From Leptolinea sp964420995 (lineage in GTDB: Bacteria > Chloroflexota > Anaerolineae > Anaerolineales > Anaerolineaceae): a DNA stretch of 64,000 bases. The position numbers and the translations under genes are program-made. The stretch is from positions 1 to 64,000 of the forward strand of contig CAYQUX010000024.1 in NCBI GenBank assembly GCA_964420995.1. Reading direction: 5' to 3'. Below, one piece after another: positions 25,831-34,960 of this stretch. Under the pieces are notes generated by a model that ran no database searches, was not told where the DNA came from, and saw nothing but the letters and a program-made list of their open reading frames with translations. Positions within the stretch are counted from its first letter, which is position 1. Every line of letters starts with the position of its first letter.

Positions 25831-26343
25831 TTATTTTCCGGGTTTCGGTTTGCGAACCGCGATTTCGTCGGCATTGAAATCGAACTGAACTTCTTCGTAG
25901 CCCAGCGGGTAATCCTTTCGCAGCGGATGTCCGGCCCAATCGGCGGGCATCAAAATGCGGCGCGGATCGGAATGACCTTCAAAATGGACGCCGAACATAT
26001 CCCAGATCTCGCGCTCATGCCAGTTGGCATTGGGGTACAGGCCTTCCACGGTTGGCAGGCTCGGCGCGTTGCCGTCCAATGGAACGCGGACGCGCAATTG
26101 AATATTCTTTTCCATGGAAAAGAGCTGATAGATCACATGAAAGCGCGGCGAAGTCTGCGGCCAGTAGTCCACGGCTGTTTCCGCTTCCAACATATCAAAC
26201 GAAAACCGGTCGCGCAGGCAAGTCAGCGCCGGGATCAGATTCCCGGCTGGAAGGGTTATGGTCACCTCGCCGCGGAATTCGCTTTCCGTTCCGCCGTATT
26301 CCGATTTCAGGTCATTCACAATTTCTTGAAAGGCAGCATCCAT
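25831..26343 (-). CDS. nuoC: NADH-quinone oxidoreductase subunit C
   Basis: NuoC is the 30-kDa subunit of the complex I connecting module and has no cofactor. The 170-residue protein has the family signature near its C-terminus (NWHEREIWDMFGVHFEGHSDPRR, quoted here in parts: REIWDMFGV, HPLRKDYPL). The gene is separate from nuoD, not fused. It lies 35 nt after nuoB. Confidence 0.94.
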   Translation of the reverse strand: MDAAFQEIVNDLKSEYGGTESEFRGEVTITLPAGNLIPALTCLRDRFSFDMLEAETAVDYWPQTSPRFHVIYQLFSMEKNIQLRVRVPLDGNAPSLPTVEGLYPNANWHEREIWDMFGVHFEGHSDPRRILMPADWAGHPLRKDYPLGYEEVQFDFNADEIAVRKPKPGK

Positions 26344-26378
26344 TCTACGTTTTCCTGAATTAACCGATTTCTTTGAAG

Positions 26379-26861
26379 TTAAGACCAGGTTTTGATCTTT
26401 TCACCGTGAACTTTTTCATGCAGGGTCATCACTCCGTGGATCAATGCCTCTGGCCGCGGCGGGCAGCCGGCCACATACACATCCACCGGAACGATCTCAT
26501 CCACGCCCTGCAGGATGGCGTAATTATTGAAAACCCCGCCGCAGGAGGCGCAGTCACCCATGGCGATCACCCATTTCGGGTCGGGCATCTGGTCATAAAG
26601 TTGGCGCAACACGGGGGCCATCTTGCGGCTCACCCGCCCGGCGACGATCATCAAGTCAGACTGCCTGGGGCTGGCACGCATGAGTTCCATACCGAAACGT
26701 GACATGTCATAATTGGCGGCTTCCGCCGCCATCATCTCAATGGCGCAACAGGCCAGACCGAAGAGCATCGGCCACATGGAACCGGTTCGCGCCCAGTTGA
26801 CCACATTTTCCAGCGTGGTGGTCACCACACCCATACTGCCGGCTTTTTGCTCTATTCCCAT
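26379..26861 (-). CDS. nuoB: NADH-quinone oxidoreductase subunit B
   Basis: NuoB holds the terminal [4Fe-4S] cluster N2, next to the quinone site. The 160-residue protein shows the tandem cysteines (LACCAIEMM), the third ligand in GDCASCGG, and the fourth in VAGCPPRPEAL. An additional cysteine lies three residues after the third ligand, where many homologues have Ser. I chose ATG 26861, which has an AAAGGAGC ribosome-binding site; it lies inside the last codons of nuoA (10-nt overlap). An earlier ATG at 26882 lacks a site. Confidence 0.95.
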   Translation of the reverse strand: MGIEQKAGSMGVVTTTLENVVNWARTGSMWPMLFGLACCAIEMMAAEAANYDMSRFGMELMRASPRQSDLMIVAGRVSRKMAPVLRQLYDQMPDPKWVIAMGDCASCGGVFNNYAILQGVDEIVPVDVYVAGCPPRPEALIHGVMTLHEKVHGEKIKTWS

Positions 26862-27208
26862 TCGAGTGCTCCTTTCTTCCAAACGTACACAAAACCAATA
26901 AGAAGGATACCGATGAAGACCAGCATCTCGATGAGCGCGAACCAGCCCAACTGGCGGAAAACCACCGCCCAGGGAAGGAAGAAGACAGTTTCAATATCAA
27001 ACAGGATGAAGAGCACCGCCACCAGGTAGTAACGGACGGATAACCGGCGGGTTCCGGGGCCATAGGGGACCATCCCCGATTCGTAGGGGGCTGTTTTTCG
27101 TTGCGTTGGCCTGCGGGGGCCAAATAGCACTCCAATAATGAGCACAAGGAAGCCGAGAACGGTGGCCAGAGCGATGAGGATGAGAATGGGCAGGTAATCA
27201 TTCAGCAT
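26852..27208 (-). CDS. nuoA: NADH-quinone oxidoreductase subunit A
   Basis: NuoA is a small three-helix subunit that closes the quinone cavity. The 118-residue protein shows the conserved loop with YESGMVPYGPG and the second and third helices with FDIETVFFLPWAV, where the acidic residues are family hallmarks. It is the first gene of the nuo operon. A candidate extended -10 promoter lies about 33 bp upstream of the ATG. Confidence 0.95.
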   Translation of the reverse strand: MLNDYLPILILIALATVLGFLVLIIGVLFGPRRPTQRKTAPYESGMVPYGPGTRRLSVRYYLVAVLFILFDIETVFFLPWAVVFRQLGWFALIEMLVFIGILLIGFVYVWKKGALEWE

Positions 27209-27240
27209 GGCTAATCCTTACCAGTATGGTCATATTTGAG

Positions 27241-27249
27241 AGTATATCA
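27241..27249 (-). promoter_or_regulatory. Candidate extended -10 of the nuo operon
   Basis: On the minus strand TGA directly precedes TATACT (box at 27241-27246). It is placed about 33 bp upstream of the nuoA ATG. No convincing -35 hexamer lies 17 bp further upstream. Confidence 0.35.
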
Positions 27250-27379
27250 CAAGGAAAATGGGTGTGCTTTTTTTCACAAAGTATGTATAACGTACCTGCA
27301 GGGGAGAATAAATTACACCCTCATCAAAAATCGCGGACGGGGCATATATTGATTCCATGAAACCGGTATGGTCTCTTAC

Positions 27380-27402
27380 AAAAAAATGCCTGCAGGAAAG
27401 GC
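27380..27402 (-). terminator. Weak terminator after the small cytochrome gene
   Basis: On the minus strand a short GCCT/AGGC stem with a 7-nt loop is followed by an A and seven T residues (27380-27386 on the plus strand). It ends 11 nt after the cytochrome gene and would separate it from nuoA. The stem is only 4 bp. Confidence 0.4.
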
Positions 27403-27412
27403 GTTCCTGTTC

Positions 27413-27784
27413 CTATCTGGCATACTTGCTAGCCAGAAAATCAACCAGCACCAATTTCTCGGCATCAGTCAGAACAGCTCCCTTTTGAACCATGCGATTG
27501 ACGACCTGTTCCCAGTGAGCGCGGTCGCCGGGGTCCTGCTGAACCTTGTTGGGGCTGTGACATTCGGCGCATTTGTTTTCAAGGATCACCGCGCCTTCCA
27601 ATCCGGCATCGGCCGGCTGGGCATCCGCGGCTGGCGGAACTGCGGTGGCCGGCGGAACTTCTGTCGGCATGGGTTGAGCCCGGGTTGGCTCGGGAGGCAC
27701 ATCAGTCGGTTTGACCGCCGGGGTGCCTGTGGCGCAGGACGTTAAGAGAACCCCCAAAATAAGAACCCAAAACCATTTTTTCAT
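27413..27784 (-). CDS. Lipid-anchored single-haem cytochrome c-type protein
   Basis: The 123-residue protein has a lipoprotein signal peptide (lipobox LLTSC, Cys17) and a Pro/Ala/Thr-rich linker of about 40 residues. A compact C-terminal domain follows with one haem c motif (CAECH, Cys72, Cys75, His76). Met98 in the following helix is a plausible distal ligand. It should sit on the outside of the membrane as a small electron carrier or the haem-sensor domain of one. I chose the ATG at 27784, where the signal peptide starts, over one 30 nt upstream. It lies immediately upstream of the nuo operon on the same strand, so an association with respiration is likely but not proven. Confidence 0.75.
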   Translation of the reverse strand: MKKWFWVLILGVLLTSCATGTPAVKPTDVPPEPTRAQPMPTEVPPATAVPPAADAQPADAGLEGAVILENKCAECHSPNKVQQDPGDRAHWEQVVNRMVQKGAVLTDAEKLVLVDFLASKYAR

Positions 27785-27911
27785 AAGGCTTCTCTCTTTC
27801 ATCTGGTTATTCAAGGAGATGTGACAGTCTTATTTGACTAATTGTATAACACTTATCGTCTTTTTATTTCATCCATTCGGTGTCCATTTCACATAAGAAG
27901 CAAATTCATAC

Positions 27912-27940
27912 TTGACATACTGTATATTACACAGTATTAT
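27912..27940 (+). promoter_or_regulatory. PadR promoter with overlapping palindromic operator
   Basis: TTGACA (27912-27917) and TATTAT (27935-27940) are 17 bp apart, a near-consensus promoter. A 7-bp inverted repeat ATACTGT (27917-27923) and ACAGTAT (27931-27937) fills the spacer and enters the -10. PadR proteins commonly repress their own operons through such sites, so this is the likely autoregulatory operator. Confidence 0.65.
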
Positions 27941-27960
27941 GTGTTCAAGGATATAATATT

Positions 27961-28314
27961 ATGAATGATATAGGGTTTGAAAACATATCACTGGAAATGC
28001 GCCGCGGGGTCATCGTACTCGCCGTGCTCAGCCTGTTGCAGGAAGAACAGTACGGGTACTCTGTGCTGAAACTGCTTTCTGACAATGGGTTGGAGGTTGA
28101 TCAGGGAACGTTGTATCCCCTGCTGCGCCGCATGGAAAGCCAGGGTCTTCTGGAATCTGCCTGGCGGGTGGAAGAAGCGCGTCCACGCCGGTATTACATC
28201 ATCAGCGCGCAGGGGCGAAAGGCCCTGCCCCGGTTGCAGCAGGAGTGGGACACCATCGTCTCCGCCCTTGAACGTATCACCAAAAGATTGGAAGGAAAGA
28301 ATGAAACTGATTGA
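27961..28314 (+). CDS. PadR-family transcriptional regulator
   Basis: The 117-residue protein is a compact PadR winged-helix repressor. The characteristic segment YGYSVLKLLSDN, then VDQGTLYPLLRRMESQGLL and RRYYIISAQGRKAL, is complete. PadR proteins are ligand- or signal-responsive dimers that usually control a neighbouring operon. The next gene overlaps it by 14 nt and encodes a HAAS-domain membrane protein, a common pairing in Firmicutes and Chloroflexota. The promoter upstream carries a palindrome over its spacer. Confidence 0.9.
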   Translation: MNDIGFENISLEMRRGVIVLAVLSLLQEEQYGYSVLKLLSDNGLEVDQGTLYPLLRRMESQGLLESAWRVEEARPRRYYIISAQGRKALPRLQQEWDTIVSALERITKRLEGKNETD

Positions 28315-29314
28315 CAGATATATCGAGCAGGTGGGAGAATACCTGCCCGCCAGGGATCGAGAAGACATTCAGAAGGAAATCCGGTCAATTCTGGAAGACA
28401 CACTGGAAAACCGCGGCGCGGAAGAAGGCCGCCCGGTGGATGAAGCCATGACAGTGGATGTGCTCAAGGAATTCGGCTCCCCGAAGAAAGTCGCGGCGTC
28501 TTACCTGCCGCCGCGCTACCTCATCGGTCCGCGCCTGTATCCGACATTTCTGATGGTCATAAAGCTGGTGCTGGGGATAATGGGGCTGGTTGTCATTGTC
28601 ACCACAGCGGTCAGCCTATCACAACAACCATTCAATATGGATGCGGCTGTCGAATTCATCATCAAAAAATTTATGGAACTGATTGGCTCCATGCTTTCTG
28701 TGTTCGGGAACGTGGTCTTTGTGTTTGCCATTGTTGAATGGGTCATGGGGCAGGCCAGACCGGAGAATGAAACCGCCTGGGATCCGCGCAGCCTGGATGA
28801 AGAAACCGCCAGTGAAGAAGTCAAACCCTGGAGCCAGGTTCCCGATATCGTCCTCATTATTCTCGCCCTGCTGATCTTTAACGTGTTTGCCGGTCAATTT
28901 GGCGCGAACATCACCGATTCCGCCGGGAAATCCGTCTTTGTTCCGGCAATCGCGCCCGTCTTCTATTCCTACCTGCCCTGGTTGAATCTTCTCTGGGTGC
29001 TTGGCCTGGGGTTGAACATCGCGTTGATCCGCGCCGGAAAGTGGCAGACCTGGAGCAAATGGTTTCAGATGGGGTTGGATGTTCTCTTCATCGTCCTGCT
29101 GATTGTCATGGCCAGCGGACCGTCCATCATCCTGGAAGCTGGAGACAGGATAGCCGCTTTGGGCGCGGCCGGTGAACAGATTGCCAATATCTATTTGGGA
29201 ATAGGTATAGGTATCAAAATTCTCTTGATTGTGTTGATCGTGGTCACCGCAGTGGAACTGGTCACCGGCCTGATCAAACTGGTGCGCCGCAAGGGTTTCC
29301 CCGGAAACATTTGA
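28301..29314 (+). CDS. HAAS-domain membrane protein, PadR partner
   Basis: The 337-residue protein begins with a helical domain of about 75 residues resembling the HAAS signalling domain (ERxDI-type, here EQVGEYLPARDREDIQKEIRS). About six hydrophobic helices follow, in pairs separated by short charged loops. Such proteins are usually co-transcribed with a PadR regulator and are thought to sense or modulate membrane state; a precise role is not known. I chose ATG 28301, preceded by GGAAGGAAAG and overlapping padR by 14 nt; a longer reading frame from 28085 lies inside padR and is unlikely. Confidence 0.75.
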   Translation: MKLIDRYIEQVGEYLPARDREDIQKEIRSILEDTLENRGAEEGRPVDEAMTVDVLKEFGSPKKVAASYLPPRYLIGPRLYPTFLMVIKLVLGIMGLVVIVTTAVSLSQQPFNMDAAVEFIIKKFMELIGSMLSVFGNVVFVFAIVEWVMGQARPENETAWDPRSLDEETASEEVKPWSQVPDIVLIILALLIFNVFAGQFGANITDSAGKSVFVPAIAPVFYSYLPWLNLLWVLGLGLNIALIRAGKWQTWSKWFQMGLDVLFIVLLIVMASGPSIILEAGDRIAALGAAGEQIANIYLGIGIGIKILLIVLIVVTAVELVTGLIKLVRRKGFPGNI

Positions 29315-29350
29315 CCGATAAGACCGGCAAAAAGCAGAAAGCAGGTTGGA

Positions 29351-29866
29351 ATGCACATCCGAACCGCCACAGCAGCAGACAATTATTTATTATCCGAACT
29401 GGGAGCCCGCACCTACCGCGACACCTTTGCCGCCGACAACACGGCTGAAGATATGACCCTTTACCTGGCCGGATCCTTCAGCCCGGAGAAGCAGGCCGCC
29501 GAACTGGCTCAGGAAGGCACCGTTTTTCTGATTGCCGAGGAAGGTGACCAACCGGTTGGATACGCCCGTCTGCGGCAGGATCCACCTCCGGAGTGCATAA
29601 AAGGTAAAAAAGCCATCGAGATCGTGCGTTTGTACGCGGTAAAAGAGATGATCGGCCGCGGCATTGGCGCCGCGTTGATGCAAGCCAGCCTTGACGAAGC
29701 CGCCCGCCTGGATTGTGACATTATCTGGCTGGATGTGTGGGAAAATAACCCGCGGGCCATCGCTTTCTATCAAAAATGGGGGTTTGAAAAAGTCGGTGAG
29801 CAGGGCTTCCAGATGGGGAATGACCTGCAGCATGACTGGTTGATGGCCAGGCCGGTTGGCAAATAA
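29351..29866 (+). CDS. GNAT-family N-acetyltransferase
   Basis: The 171-residue protein has the GNAT fold. The acetyl-CoA-binding motif A reads RGIGAALMQ, after IVRLYAVKEMIG. The C-terminal motif ENNPRAIAFYQKWGFEKVGE is typical. The substrate is unknown; the spacing pattern resembles the general RimI/PaiA-like acetyltransferases. It lies 36 nt after the HAAS gene and may share its transcript. A terminator hairpin follows at 29876. Confidence 0.88.
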   Translation: MHIRTATAADNYLLSELGARTYRDTFAADNTAEDMTLYLAGSFSPEKQAAELAQEGTVFLIAEEGDQPVGYARLRQDPPPECIKGKKAIEIVRLYAVKEMIGRGIGAALMQASLDEAARLDCDIIWLDVWENNPRAIAFYQKWGFEKVGEQGFQMGNDLQHDWLMARPVGK

Positions 29867-29875
29867 AGAGACATG

Positions 29876-29908
29876 CAAAGCCATGCGGGATTGATCCGCA
29901 TGGCTTTG
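29876..29908 (+). terminator. Terminator after the GNAT gene
   Basis: A 13-bp perfect stem (29876-29888 with 29896-29908) with a 7-nt loop lies 10 nt after the GNAT stop. It lacks a long T-run; TTTG and ATT follow. Confidence 0.6.
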
Positions 29909-30007
29909 ATTCGATAAAAATAGACACGGATTACTGGATATTATAGGTGTTTTTCATTGTATTGGTATAATAACTTTCCTTTATGGCCAGAGGAGACGGA
30001 GATTTGC

Positions 30008-30406
30008 ATGACGGCAAACATTTTTAATTTCGATGATGAATTCAAACTGGGCATCGCAGAAATCGATGCGGAGCATGCCACCCTGGTTAACATGTTGAAT
30101 GAGGTTATGAACCTTAACCGCATGAACGAAAAGGAAAAGGCACGGGCGTATTTTCAGGAAACCCTGTCTGCGTATGTGGTCGATCACTTCGCGCATGAGG
30201 AAGCCTACATGCATAAGATCGGCTATCCGCAATTGGATGAGCACCGCAAGGTTCACGAAAACTTCAAACAGGCCATGTTCCGCTATTTGGAGCAATATGA
30301 TCCTGAAGATCATGCCGCCTTTCGCGGCGCGTTAATGGATGCCTATTCCTGGATCATCAATCACATTGGCAAAACCGACCGCAAGTACGTCAGCTTTGCA
30401 CAATAA
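30008..30406 (+). CDS. Bacteriohemerythrin
   Basis: The 132-residue single-domain protein binds oxygen with a di-iron centre held by a four-helix bundle. The ligands are complete: His23, His60 with Glu64 (HFAHEE), His79 and His83 (DEHRKVHENF), and His119 with Asp124 (NHIGKTD). It could store, deliver or sense oxygen in the cytoplasm; no partner domain is fused. I chose ATG 30008, preceded by a purine-rich GAGACGGAGA segment; an earlier in-frame codon at 29957 has no site. A TATAAT box at 29966-29971 lies upstream, without a good -35 match. Confidence 0.93.
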   Translation: MTANIFNFDDEFKLGIAEIDAEHATLVNMLNEVMNLNRMNEKEKARAYFQETLSAYVVDHFAHEEAYMHKIGYPQLDEHRKVHENFKQAMFRYLEQYDPEDHAAFRGALMDAYSWIINHIGKTDRKYVSFAQ

Positions 30407-30411
30407 TAAAT

Positions 30412-30432
30412 ATCCCCTCATGAAAAGGGGAT
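30412..30432 (+). terminator. Short hairpin after the hemerythrin gene
   Basis: A 7-bp stem (30412-30418 with 30426-30432) starts 6 nt after the stop. It has no T-run, so terminator function is uncertain. Confidence 0.3.
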
Positions 30433-30494
30433 GGCTGCGTATGCTCAGGATTGAACTGTATCCGTAAAAAAAGCGGGAATAGATATAATGGAAT

Positions 30495-31100
30495 TTACTT
30501 TCTGTCTTTTATTTTATCGACAGTGTTGATAAGGTGTTTTATCGAGAATATTCGAAATCCCACGTAGCCCAGAGCAAGAATCAGGATTATAAACAAACCA
30601 TATTTTTCGAGTATTGATGGATACAAAAATAAATAGAACGCACCTAGCAAAAATAAACCAAAACATAAAAGCATAAATGGTATTCGAAAGTAAGCTTTTA
30701 AAAGTAATTTTTTGAATAACTTGCCGGAAGAAAAAATCTCATTACTCTCATCCAGCCCTTGAATAACCGGCGATTGACTATACGAAAGATTGTTGGATTG
30801 TGTTGTAGAACTGAACTGAATTGTTGATTGTGTTGATTTCCGATCTACCTTCTTGAAGGCTATGACTAATAAAAAGATAGCCAATAATATAAACCCCAGA
30901 CTGATACCACCTGTAAATACGAACCCTAAAAATCCAAATATTCCAAGAATCAATCCGAACAAAATGCACAGTAATCGTATGGGAAATGGTATTCCATTAA
31001 TAAAGTAATCAGGATGTTTTGTAGTCCAATCCAGATACGCTATCACAATAATTGCAAAAAGAACGACACTGCCTGTAACCCAAAGTTCCCAATTGACCAT
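30495..31100 (-). CDS. Orphan membrane protein in an AT-rich patch
   Basis: The 201-residue product has four or five hydrophobic helices, two pairs separated by a Ser/Gln/Asn-rich loop (about residues 90-120). I recognise no family. The gene and the 230 bp upstream are visibly richer in A and T than the neighbours and use more AAA, ATT and AAT codons, which suggests recent acquisition. I chose ATG 31100, with an AGAGAG ribosome-binding site; the ATG at 31139 has a poorer context and would add a basic tail. It is flanked by the hemerythrin gene (opposite strand) and EttA. Confidence 0.6.
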   Translation of the reverse strand: MVNWELWVTGSVVLFAIIVIAYLDWTTKHPDYFINGIPFPIRLLCILFGLILGIFGFLGFVFTGGISLGFILLAIFLLVIAFKKVDRKSTQSTIQFSSTTQSNNLSYSQSPVIQGLDESNEIFSSGKLFKKLLLKAYFRIPFMLLCFGLFLLGAFYLFLYPSILEKYGLFIILILALGYVGFRIFSIKHLINTVDKIKDRK

Positions 31101-31329
31101 AATTCTCTCTTTTACTGATGATTTCTTTTTTCGAAGCAATTTATTCGATCAACGTTTGACGCATTTTCCAAGGGAAAAGGAGATATTTGAGTCTGATATC
31201 GTTCGAGTTTAGTATAAATTCCTTGATTGAATATTTTTATTACTGATCTAATCAAGCAAATCTTCTCTATAGATAGCTATTTCCTGATCGAAAAAAAGAT
31301 AATCTATCCTCGATTTAGGGTGAGGAGAA

Positions 31330-33006
<1,677 letters not shown>

Positions 33007-33195
33007 TAAATCACCTGATGATTTGAAGATGGATAACCAATTGTAAACCATCCGAGCCGGCCGACCCTATGTATGAGAATAGCAGACAATTTCGGGCAGG
33101 GATGGTCTTTGAAATTTCTCTCGTTTACTACGATCGTTGATTCTTGCCGGATAATCCGGTCATCCGGGGAACGGTTTTGACAGGATATGCCGGTT

Positions 33196-33855
33196 TCAAT
33201 GACTCAGGCGGCTGCAAAATTCAGAAAACTGTCTGTGGTTGATCGCCTGAAGCTCCAATCGTGTTGCTTTGTGGATCTCCCGCAATTCAATGGCCGTTTC
33301 AATTCTTCCCGGCCCGCCTTCCAACCGCATAATTTCATCCCAGGTTATTGTGAGGCGGGTTTCAAGCTGGTCTCTGCGGGCAGACAGGCAACTGCCCCCT
33401 CTTTCAAGGTTTTTTCGCAGAATATTGTCCGAATCCGTGATCGACTGTTGGGCAGCCGCGGTATTATGAGCCGCGCCCCAGATGACAGCCTCTTTCTCAA
33501 GAATAGCCCAATCATTCGGCCGAATTTCCTTGGGTAATTCCAATAAATCCGGGTCCTGCTTTCTCAAAGCTTCGTCAGATAATTCCTCCGCCCGTTCAAT
33601 ATCGCGAATGACATCCAATCCGTCCAATTGGACATGACCATCGGTATTGAGAAAATTGTCGATGCTATCTTTGGCCGTGTTGATCGCGACCGTATCAAGT
33701 TGGATTTCGTCATCGATAATAAGTCCGTTCTCTTCAGCCCAGACTTTAAAAAATTCCCAGGTCAAGTCCCAATCACCATCACTGCAACCGGCAAGCAGAA
33801 GGGCACATAAAATCAACGGTATAAAAACTTTTTGGAAAAACCGGGATTTTTTCAC
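33196..33855 (-). CDS. Orphan lipoprotein of a two-gene unit
   Basis: The 219-residue protein has a lipoprotein signal peptide (lipobox LLAGC) and should be anchored on the outer face of the membrane. The rest is mainly helical and charged, without a domain that I recognise. It starts inside the stop of the upstream gene (4-nt ATGA overlap), so the two are translationally coupled. Together they form an orphan pair with no known partner nearby. Two cysteines besides the lipobox one (in RGGSCLS and SEFCSR) could form a disulfide. Confidence 0.6.
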   Translation of the reverse strand: MKKSRFFQKVFIPLILCALLLAGCSDGDWDLTWEFFKVWAEENGLIIDDEIQLDTVAINTAKDSIDNFLNTDGHVQLDGLDVIRDIERAEELSDEALRKQDPDLLELPKEIRPNDWAILEKEAVIWGAAHNTAAAQQSITDSDNILRKNLERGGSCLSARRDQLETRLTITWDEIMRLEGGPGRIETAIELREIHKATRLELQAINHRQFSEFCSRLSH

Positions 33856-34460
33856 GGTTGTTCCTCCTTGAGTAAATCCTGTAAGCCCATCCGTTGGAAA
33901 GTTTCCACCAGATTAAAGTGGACCGATTTATAAAACTCCTCCCTGGAGATAGCCCCACTGGCATAATCCTCTACAACGTTCTGGTCAACAGTAAAAGAAA
34001 ATTGCGATTCCCCCTTTTCGTCACGATATTCCACGGTAATATGCGCCAAATGCAGCGCCTCACTGCGGTTGCGTTCCACAAGATCCTTCAATAAGGCAAG
34101 GAATATGGGATCGTCTTTATCCATTGGACCAAGTCCCCTGTAGCCTTTACTGGCATCCAGAATAATGAAAGCCCCCTGGGTTTCTTCACCCGATATGGGT
34201 AAAACGATCACCCGAACTCCCGGAATATTTCGGTCAACAAATGCGCCGGTCAATAATTTACCGGCTGATTGATTGGGTGCGAGTTGATAGACTTCCTTTG
34301 CTGTTCGGCCCGAAAAACCGAGCTTTGATAGGATCTGTGGGCCGAAAAAAATGGTAATCGCCAGGCATGCCAGACATACGCCGGAAACAATCACCAGGAT
34401 AAGACAACAGGGAACCTTCTTTCTCCCCGTTCCCTTCGCGATTATTTTTGGATCAGTCAT
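33852..34460 (-). CDS. Orphan single-pass membrane protein of a two-gene unit
   Basis: The 202-residue product begins with a short basic stretch and one transmembrane helix (CCLILVIVSGVCLACLAITIF), then an extracytoplasmic domain of about 160 residues with alternating strands and helices. I do not recognise the domain. I chose ATG 34460 because a GAAGGGATCC ribosome-binding site precedes it; an ATG 24 nt upstream has none. It overlaps the lipoprotein gene by 4 nt. A role in one membrane-surface complex with that lipoprotein is inferred only from the overlap. Confidence 0.6.
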   Translation of the reverse strand: MTDPKIIAKGTGRKKVPCCLILVIVSGVCLACLAITIFFGPQILSKLGFSGRTAKEVYQLAPNQSAGKLLTGAFVDRNIPGVRVIVLPISGEETQGAFIILDASKGYRGLGPMDKDDPIFLALLKDLVERNRSEALHLAHITVEYRDEKGESQFSFTVDQNVVEDYASGAISREEFYKSVHFNLVETFQRMGLQDLLKEEQP

Positions 34461-34960
34461 AATCGGATCCCTTCGTTTTGTCATCAGACAAAAGAATACA
34501 AATTAATCGTGGAAATTCTTTGCGGGGTTGGATGATTAAAGAAGGTTCTTGATTTTTCGCAATGTGCGGCAACTACATATTAACTATGTCCGTTTTGCCC
34601 TGTCAATGGGTATTTTTGTACAGCATTGGATCTTTTAAATCCCGCACCATGTTTATGTCTCGCGCACTGTGCATACTTCGGCTGGTGTTGCGACAAAAAC
34701 CTTTTTTCATCGAGGGGATTGTTCTTACCCACCATCATTGCGGTTGAATGAGATGGTTTTTTACCTGGCATGTTATTTTTTATATACAGGTTTATATGGA
34801 TGATTCACGCAAATGCCGGCGTATGGGTACCAAATTGATCCATTACAATAATGAGTACAAAAGAATTTTTTGGGAAATGAATAACCAAATCAACCAACCT
34901 TGTATCTTTCCTGGATTTCCTGCATCCAATTGAATAGACTAAAACGCAACAGGAGTATCC
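34461..34960. other. 500-bp gene-free interval
   Basis: I see no coding sequence, RNA gene, strong hairpin or repeat here. Short open frames (for example 34562-34747) have no ribosome-binding site and no recognisable sequence. It separates the minus-strand orphan pair from the plus-strand flavoprotein gene, so promoters for both must lie here, but no near-consensus one is visible. Confidence 0.5.

Noticed and set aside
28085..28300. Upstream extension of the HAAS-domain gene into padR
   Set aside because: The region encodes PadR in another frame; the ATG at 28301 has a strong ribosome-binding site and starts the conserved domain.
34562..34933. Small open frames in the interval before the TrxB-like gene
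   Set aside because: No ribosome-binding site, no hydrophobic or repeat pattern, and start positions that do not fit a transcript.
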